Source: Spirochaeta lutea
Lineage (GTDB): Bacteria > Spirochaetota > Spirochaetia > DSM-27196 > Salinispiraceae
Length of the DNA: 64,000 nucleotides
Reading direction: 5' to 3'
Assembly (NCBI RefSeq): GCF_000758165.1
Contig: NZ_JNUP01000045.1
Coordinates: 1 to 64,000, forward strand
Position numbers and translations under genes: made by a program. Each line of letters begins with the position of its first letter. The stretch's first letter is position 1. This document shows, piece by piece, positions 59,234 to 64,000 of this stretch. The notes below the pieces were generated by a model. That model had not been told where the DNA came from. It searched no databases and saw nothing but the letters and a program-made list of their open reading frames with translations.

Positions 59234-61459
59234 CTATTTGCTGTTTTTTGACTTGTCAGTATACATCCGGGAATCAGCCTTACGTAATAAGGACTCGATG
59301 TGATCCGGCGAATTCATTCTCCTGGAAACGAATCCAATACTCAGGGATAGTCGATATGGCAGGTTGTTTTGGTTGTTGAATTCAGCCAGGGTGGATTTGA
59401 GGCGAGTAACCAACACCTCGGCTGTCTTGCTATCCGTTTCGGATGTTAATACGGTGAATTCATCACCTCCGTACCTGGCAACAATATCCTGGGAACGAAA
59501 CGCCCGTGTTAAGAGATCGCCGGCGCTCACAATAGCCCGGTCTCCTTCATCATGACCGTAGCGATCATTAATTGCCTTCAGGCCGTCAAGATCAATGTAA
59601 AACACGCAAATCCACTGGTCCAATAATTGTGCGCGGTGCAGGTGGCTTTCGCCTAGTTCAATAAATCCTCGTCTGTTATACAGCCCTGTCAGCTCATCCC
59701 GAATGGAAAGACTCCGCAGATCCTGATTCTTTTGTTTTAATTCATCCAGAGTATCCCGGAGCCGGCGCTCGGTTCGCTCCTTGGCTTCGAATACCTGAGA
59801 CCCCTTAATAACAGAGCTCATCTGTGCCCGAAGTCCCTCGAATAACAGATCATCGGTCATAGAGAGACTAAAGACAACGATGCCGAAGTGCTCATTCCCA
59901 TGAAAGAGAGGCTGGATAAGCAAGGATTCACTCTCCCCAGCAATCCTCCCGGAGGGGTCACCTACCCCGGGGGGTACAATTCTATTCATGGGAAAGGTGA
60001 GCCCCTCGGATCCCAGGGGGACGGTGGATCCGTTCCAATAGCAGAACTTCCATACTGCCCGATCCGGCGGAACTGCGACCCCACGGGCCGGGCTCCGGAT
60101 TACTCCGGTCTCATAAAAGGCAACGGCGCATCCCTGAATACCAAGATTCTGAAGCACCCCGGGGAGGGTCTCGAAGAGGCTTTTAATCCTGAGGTCATAC
60201 AACTCTTCGAGAATCACGTGGCGGAAATTTGATACAAGGTGAACAAACCGCCGTTTGTCCATGGATTCTCCTGCGGTCATTACAGCCCCGTGAACCATCT
60301 GCACGTGGAGTCCAAGTTCATAGTTGTTAATTTCCTTTTCAGGGGCAGCAGGGGCTGTATCCTTTCGCAGCTGTTCATCAAGCCGCTTGGCAATCACCTG
60401 GCCGATATCCTGGTATGGAGCGACCGACCGGCCCAGAGCGATTTCCTCCGCCAGAGCGGAATATACCCGGGATGGTATGTCCTCCCGCCGTCCCCTGGAA
60501 ATACAATCATCAACCTCTGAAAGGAGTCTTTTCCAGAAATCCTGAATTACCTGAATATTAACCACAGATCGGCTGGAGAAGGATCCTAAACATCCACAGG
60601 ATTGCCGAAAAACGGGGATGCTATCCAATACAATCTGCCGGGGGGTTGACTCAGCCCCTGGGTTATCGAAGCCTTCTACCAGGAGTGAAACTGCTTCAGC
60701 CCCCATTTCTTCTAGGGGTTGATGGGCGGTGGTAAGGGAGGGAACCAGGGCCTGACTGGATGCGATATTATCAAAGCCTATTATTGATACGTCCCGAGGC
60801 AGGTTGAAGCCGTGCTCTAGTAAGTATGCCATCCCCCCCTGGGCAAGACTGTCATTAAAGAAAACAATACCGTCAAAGGGCACGCCGGATTCTAGGAGTC
60901 TCTCCATCGCCCGCCGCCCCTCAGGCTCTCTGAAGCCCCCGGGAAGCACCGGCAAGGATGTCTCAGGCCCTAGAGCCAATTCGAGGGCATCACGTACCGC
61001 CTGTTCCCGGATCTGATTATCCGAGTTGTCCACCGGACCTGCGATGTAAACAAGATTCTTCCTCCGGTGGTCCAGAATCAGATGTAAGGTTAGAGCCTTC
61101 AAGGATGCATGAGAATCAATGGTTATAGAATTCGCCCCAGAGGATGGCCGTTGTAGGGTAACCACGGGCCTCCCGGAGAATTGTTTCATGAACCCTTCGT
61201 AAGCGCCTTGATTAAGGGTATGAGCCAGGGTTCCAGCGCTAATGATATAGCCGTCATAGAGCTCGGAACCACTCATGGAGTATACGATATTATGCTGCCC
61301 TTCGTTGCGGACCGAAGACTCGATAACCCGTCCCTCGAACACATGCAGATCTACCCGGTTTGTCTGACAGGCTTTGAGAACCCCTTGCCAGATGGGCTCA
61401 AGATAGTACCCCTCCAGATTATTTATCAGTAACGCGAGTGTTTTCCTGGCCCTAGCCAT
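59234..61459 (-). CDS. LacI-type sugar-sensor domain fused to a GGDEF diguanylate cyclase
   Basis: A 741-residue protein. It begins directly with the effector domain of LacI/GalR regulators (KTLALLINNLEGYYLEPIWQGV; IIGFDNIASSQALVPSLTT; ending near residue 290 with FRQSCGC) and has no N-terminal helix-turn-helix. A helical and GAF-like middle region leads to a coiled coil (RRLRDTLDELKQKNQDLRSL) and a C-terminal GGDEF domain with LTGLYNRRGF, YIDLDGLKAINDRYGHDEGD and intact RYGGDEFTVL. No inhibitory RxxD site precedes it. It should make c-di-GMP in response to a sugar or similar ligand. There is no signal peptide, so sensing is cytoplasmic. It is last in the trpS-led run. Confidence 0.87.
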   Translation of the reverse strand: MARARKTLALLINNLEGYYLEPIWQGVLKACQTNRVDLHVFEGRVIESSVRNEGQHNIVYSMSGSELYDGYIISAGTLAHTLNQGAYEGFMKQFSGRPVVTLQRPSSGANSITIDSHASLKALTLHLILDHRRKNLVYIAGPVDNSDNQIREQAVRDALELALGPETSLPVLPGGFREPEGRRAMERLLESGVPFDGIVFFNDSLAQGGMAYLLEHGFNLPRDVSIIGFDNIASSQALVPSLTTAHQPLEEMGAEAVSLLVEGFDNPGAESTPRQIVLDSIPVFRQSCGCLGSFSSRSVVNIQVIQDFWKRLLSEVDDCISRGRREDIPSRVYSALAEEIALGRSVAPYQDIGQVIAKRLDEQLRKDTAPAAPEKEINNYELGLHVQMVHGAVMTAGESMDKRRFVHLVSNFRHVILEELYDLRIKSLFETLPGVLQNLGIQGCAVAFYETGVIRSPARGVAVPPDRAVWKFCYWNGSTVPLGSEGLTFPMNRIVPPGVGDPSGRIAGESESLLIQPLFHGNEHFGIVVFSLSMTDDLLFEGLRAQMSSVIKGSQVFEAKERTERRLRDTLDELKQKNQDLRSLSIRDELTGLYNRRGFIELGESHLHRAQLLDQWICVFYIDLDGLKAINDRYGHDEGDRAIVSAGDLLTRAFRSQDIVARYGGDEFTVLTSETDSKTAEVLVTRLKSTLAEFNNQNNLPYRLSLSIGFVSRRMNSPDHIESLLRKADSRMYTDKSKNSK

Positions 61460-61488
61460 GTGCCTGACTCCCTTCCTGGCAGTGTTGA

Positions 61489-62367
61489 TTATGGGATGTT
61501 GTAGGTTCCATCCCCATCCTGAAGGATGAGACCGTCATTAATCAAGGTGCTGCTTGCTTGTAAGAACCGGGTTTCGTAATCCCTTGGAGGAGAATCCCCT
61601 AAACCCAGATCTTGATAGACCCTGGTATATACCTCATCTCGGGAAACCCCCTGTCCTTGGGCGGTTAATATTCGGAGAATAGCCCCACGAACCTGACGTA
61701 CAGATCCCTCGAAGGGGGATTGCTTAGTATACTGGCGGCTGCGGCGGTTGGGGTTTATAACAATGCGGCTGAGATAGGCCCCATAATCCATGAGAGCGTA
61801 GTACCACCGCCGGGGATTTTGGGTATCCAGGGTTTCTGCAATTAGAGGCATAAGCTCCCCATCAGCTACGCCCTGCTGCCCGTAAAAAAAATGGTGTAAG
61901 TATACCCGGCGAATATTGGTCTCTATGAAAACCGTAGGGCGGTTGTAGGCGAAGGCAGGGATGGAGTTGCTTGTATAGGATCCAATTCCCGGAAGGGAGC
62001 GCAGCAGCTGAGGATCCTCAGGAAGGAATCCATGGTAGCGTTGCACCACTTCCTGGGCTGATCTATGCAGGTACCCCGCACGCCGGTTGTATCCCATTCC
62101 CTGCCAAAGTGAAAGCACCTGGGATAAACGTGCGGCAGCCAAAGAAGCAAAGTCTGGAAAAACCCGTAAAAACTCGGGTAGTTTTTGCTCAACCCGAGAT
62201 GTCTGGGTTTGCTGCAGCATGAATTCAGACAAGAACACAATATACGGACTGGTGTCCCGGCGCCATATAAAGTCCCGGCCCCGTTGGTCGTAAAACCGGT
62301 ATATGAATCTTTGGAACCCTGCCCTCCAATCATGACCAGAGGTATTGCGCTCCTCTACATCCTCCAC
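61489..62367 (-). CDS. HhH-GPD DNA glycosylase, MutY-like but without iron-sulfur cysteines
   Basis: A 292-residue base-excision repair protein. MutY-type motifs include the catalytic Glu in SEFMLQQTQTSRV and the helix-hairpin-helix LRSLPGIGSYTSN. The usual catalytic Asp (VDGNV in MutY) appears as Glu in VFIETNIRRVY. After LMDYGAYLSR the four cysteines of the 4Fe-4S cluster are missing; the protein contains none there. Instead of the MutT-like 8-oxoG domain it ends in a ~65-residue winged-helix-like segment. Adenine opposite 8-oxoguanine is the likely substrate class but is unproven. It overlaps the HAD gene by 13 nt. Confidence 0.8.
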   Translation of the reverse strand: MEDVEERNTSGHDWRAGFQRFIYRFYDQRGRDFIWRRDTSPYIVFLSEFMLQQTQTSRVEQKLPEFLRVFPDFASLAAARLSQVLSLWQGMGYNRRAGYLHRSAQEVVQRYHGFLPEDPQLLRSLPGIGSYTSNSIPAFAYNRPTVFIETNIRRVYLHHFFYGQQGVADGELMPLIAETLDTQNPRRWYYALMDYGAYLSRIVINPNRRSRQYTKQSPFEGSVRQVRGAILRILTAQGQGVSRDEVYTRVYQDLGLGDSPPRDYETRFLQASSTLINDGLILQDGDGTYNIP

Positions 62368-63041
62368 TGGAACCTCTCTGTTAATTGGTGTATGAGGCCT
62401 TCAGCCGTAAACTCGGTCATGCCGCCGGGAAAAAGAATATCTGCCTGGAGAAAGGCTTCAGCCAAGGGTGGTGTAGTGACCGTTGGTATGGCCGCACACA
62501 CCATACCGGCGGCCTTTCCCGCAGTAACGCCGTACTGGCTGTCTTCGATTACCAGGCATTCCCCTGGATCAACCCCCATCCGCCGGGCAGCCTCAATGAA
62601 TATATCCGGCTGTGGTTTTCCCCCGGCCACCTCATCAGCACTGACCCTGACGGGAAAATACTGTTCCAGCCCGGCCCATCCGAGGGTTTTCTCGATAGCC
62701 TCCCGGGAAGAACCGCTTGCTACTGCCATTTTGATACCCCGAGAATGGCAGGCTTCAACAAATAGTTGCATCTGTGGGAAGGCTCTGGTATTGCCCCGGG
62801 CGATTTTAAGATAGCAGCTGTCTTTTTCAGCAAGTAGATCATCTAGATCACCCGTTAAGCCATAATCCCTTTGCAGTGTTCTCAAAAACGACCGGGACCC
62901 TACCCCCACAACATCCTTCCAGTGCTCTTCCGGAAGATGAATTCCACGGGCCTCCAAGAACTGCTGGTCGCTGTGGTGGTAGTTGGCTTCGCTGTCAATG
63001 AGGGTGCCGTCCAGATCAAAAATGACAGTTGAAAGACTCAT
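62355..63041 (-). CDS. HAD-superfamily phosphatase/phosphoglucomutase-like hydrolase
   Basis: A 228-residue subfamily IA HAD enzyme. Motif [12 protein letters not shown] carries the nucleophile Asp and acid/base Asp; motif II is AVASGSS, motif III the Lys in GGKPQPDIF, and motif [11 protein letters not shown]. The cap region follows motif I, as in beta-phosphoglucomutase and sugar-phosphate phosphatases, and the substrate cannot be told apart from sequence. The start overlaps the trpS stop by 4 nt and its end overlaps the glycosylase gene by 13 nt, so all three are translationally coupled. Confidence 0.87.
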   Translation of the reverse strand: MSLSTVIFDLDGTLIDSEANYHHSDQQFLEARGIHLPEEHWKDVVGVGSRSFLRTLQRDYGLTGDLDDLLAEKDSCYLKIARGNTRAFPQMQLFVEACHSRGIKMAVASGSSREAIEKTLGWAGLEQYFPVRVSADEVAGGKPQPDIFIEAARRMGVDPGECLVIEDSQYGVTAGKAAGMVCAAIPTVTTPPLAEAFLQADILFPGGMTEFTAEGLIHQLTERFQWRM

Positions 63042-64000
63042 GACTGGCCTAACTTCTCCCGTTTTTTCCTGGCATCCTCAGCCTTTCTGCTTATCCTGTT
63101 CCAAGCTCCGGTAAGCCCCATGGCTTTTTTTGCATCCCTCAGGGTCTGGGATGCCACCTCTCGCATCTTCAAGGTTCCTTCATAAATAACCTCGTCCACC
63201 AAACCCTTTTGGGACTCATAATAATCACGTTTTTCACGAATCGGGTCTAGGAACTGGTTAATAGCCCGAGACAGCTTCTCCTTAACCTCCACATCCCCCA
63301 CGGTTCCTTCCCGGTATCGTTGTTTTAGGTCCTCGACCTCATCTTTCCGGGGATTAAAGATATCGTGGTAAATGAACACCGGATTACCCTCTACCCTGCC
63401 GGGTACATCAGCCCGAATTCGATTGGGATCAGTAAACATACCCCGGACCTTCTTCTCCACAGTCTTTACATCGTCTGAAAGCATAATTGCATTCCCCAGA
63501 CTTTTAGACATCTTTGCCTGGCCATCGGTTCCAACCAGGGTCGGGACGTCACCTACCAACACATCCGGAACAGGGAATACCTCATCATAGAGGGTATTAA
63601 ACCGCCTGGCAATTTCTCTGGTCAATTCAACATGGGCCTCATTATCTTTTCCCACGGGAACCAGGTGAGCCCTGGGCATAAGGATGTCGGCAGTCTGTAA
63701 GACAGGATACCCTAATAGTCCGAAAGGCATTTCATCCAAGTTTGCAGAGCGCACCATATCCTTTAGGCTGGGAAGTCTCTGGAGCCGGGGCACCGTTACG
63801 AGGTTTTCAAAGAATAGATTGAGTTCATAGACCTCATGGACGGCGGATTGCAAATAAATCACGGACTTATGCGGATCAATCCCGCAGGCAAGGTAATCCA
63901 GAGCCATATCCCGTGCGTTATTCGAGATCTGCTCAATATCCGCCTTGGTAGGTTTGGTGGTGAGCATATGCAGATCAGCGATGATGAAGTAACACTCGTA
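63038..64000 (-). CDS. trpS: Tryptophanyl-tRNA synthetase (N-terminus beyond window)
   Basis: A class I synthetase charging tRNA-Trp. The frame is open to the right edge: the first visible residues read [19 protein letters not shown], matching the segment after the HIGH-containing first strand, so roughly 25-35 N-terminal residues lie outside. Visible: [27 protein letters not shown] (tryptophan pocket), the [11 protein letters not shown] signature, and the C-terminal helices. It leads a coupled run with the HAD phosphatase, the glycosylase and the LacI-GGDEF gene. Whether upstream genes belong to the same operon cannot be seen. Confidence 0.95.
   Translation of the reverse strand, partial: YECYFIIADLHMLTTKPTKADIEQISNNARDMALDYLACGIDPHKSVIYLQSAVHEVYELNLFFENLVTVPRLQRLPSLKDMVRSANLDEMPFGLLGYPVLQTADILMPRAHLVPVGKDNEAHVELTREIARRFNTLYDEVFPVPDVLVGDVPTLVGTDGQAKMSKSLGNAIMLSDDVKTVEKKVRGMFTDPNRIRADVPGRVEGNPVFIYHDIFNPRKDEVEDLKQRYREGTVGDVEVKEKLSRAINQFLDPIREKRDYYESQKGLVDEVIYEGTLKMREVASQTLRDAKKAMGLTGAWNRISRKAEDARKKREKLGQS

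Overview
The window is a GC-rich, densely coded bacterial chromosome segment. It most likely comes from a free-living member of the Spirochaetaceae. This is inferred from the gene mix: AdhE fermentation, DapL, HD-GYP, c-heme and sugar-sensing signalling proteins, many lipoproteins and outer-membrane barrels, a FemX-type ligase, and no plasmid or phage backbone. No rRNA or other strict taxonomic marker is present, so the assignment is an inference.

Layout. Positions 1-2350 (minus strand) are AT-richer and look like part of a gene-cassette array: an AIPR-family phage-resistance gene and a small membrane-protein gene, each followed by an attC-like imperfect palindrome. A tRNA-Asn with its own promoter and terminator, and a 17-bp tandem repeat, follow. 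Positions 3.2-12.7 kb hold a MATE exporter, a sulfatase-modifying-factor-like lipoprotein, a stand-alone trpB, a TrmH-type methyltransferase and an RluA-type pseudouridine synthase facing apart, and a polar amino-acid permease with its binding protein. Positions 13-17.4 kb hold adhE and a C39-like peptidase/N-formylglutamate-amidohydrolase-like pair. Positions 17.4-25.8 kb encode a periplasmic defence pair, PBP1C plus a 2006-residue alpha-2-macroglobulin. Positions 26-36.3 kb hold an HD-GYP protein, femX-metG, hflK-hflC and an orphan adenine methylase. Positions 36.4-43 kb form one operon, murE-ddl-unknown membrane protein-dinB.

Positions 42.9-48.5 kb hold an fRMsr-like GAF protein, dapL, a heme-sensor nucleotide cyclase with a cytochrome P460 lipoprotein, ribA and a methyltransferase. 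Positions 48.5-54.4 kb hold a large hybrid histidine kinase, an outer-membrane barrel and a phosphohexomutase. Positions 54.5-58.9 kb encode a surface cluster (lipoprotein, E-set/CBM48-barrel fusion, FN3 lipoprotein) behind two LacI-type operators, with a candidate structured RNA downstream. Positions 59.2-64 kb run trpS (cut by the window edge), HAD phosphatase, a MutY-like glycosylase without iron-sulfur cysteines, and a LacI-type sensor fused to GGDEF.

Three patterns cut across the genes. (1) A 105-bp inverted-repeat element occurs twice, at 10.87 and 27.9 kb; one copy is flanked by a 10-bp direct repeat. (2) About a dozen transcription units have a -10 hexamer only 6-9 nt before the start codon, predicting leaderless mRNAs, whereas operon-internal genes use Shine-Dalgarno sites. 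(3) Several conserved proteins carry in-frame low-complexity insertions built from short DNA repeats.
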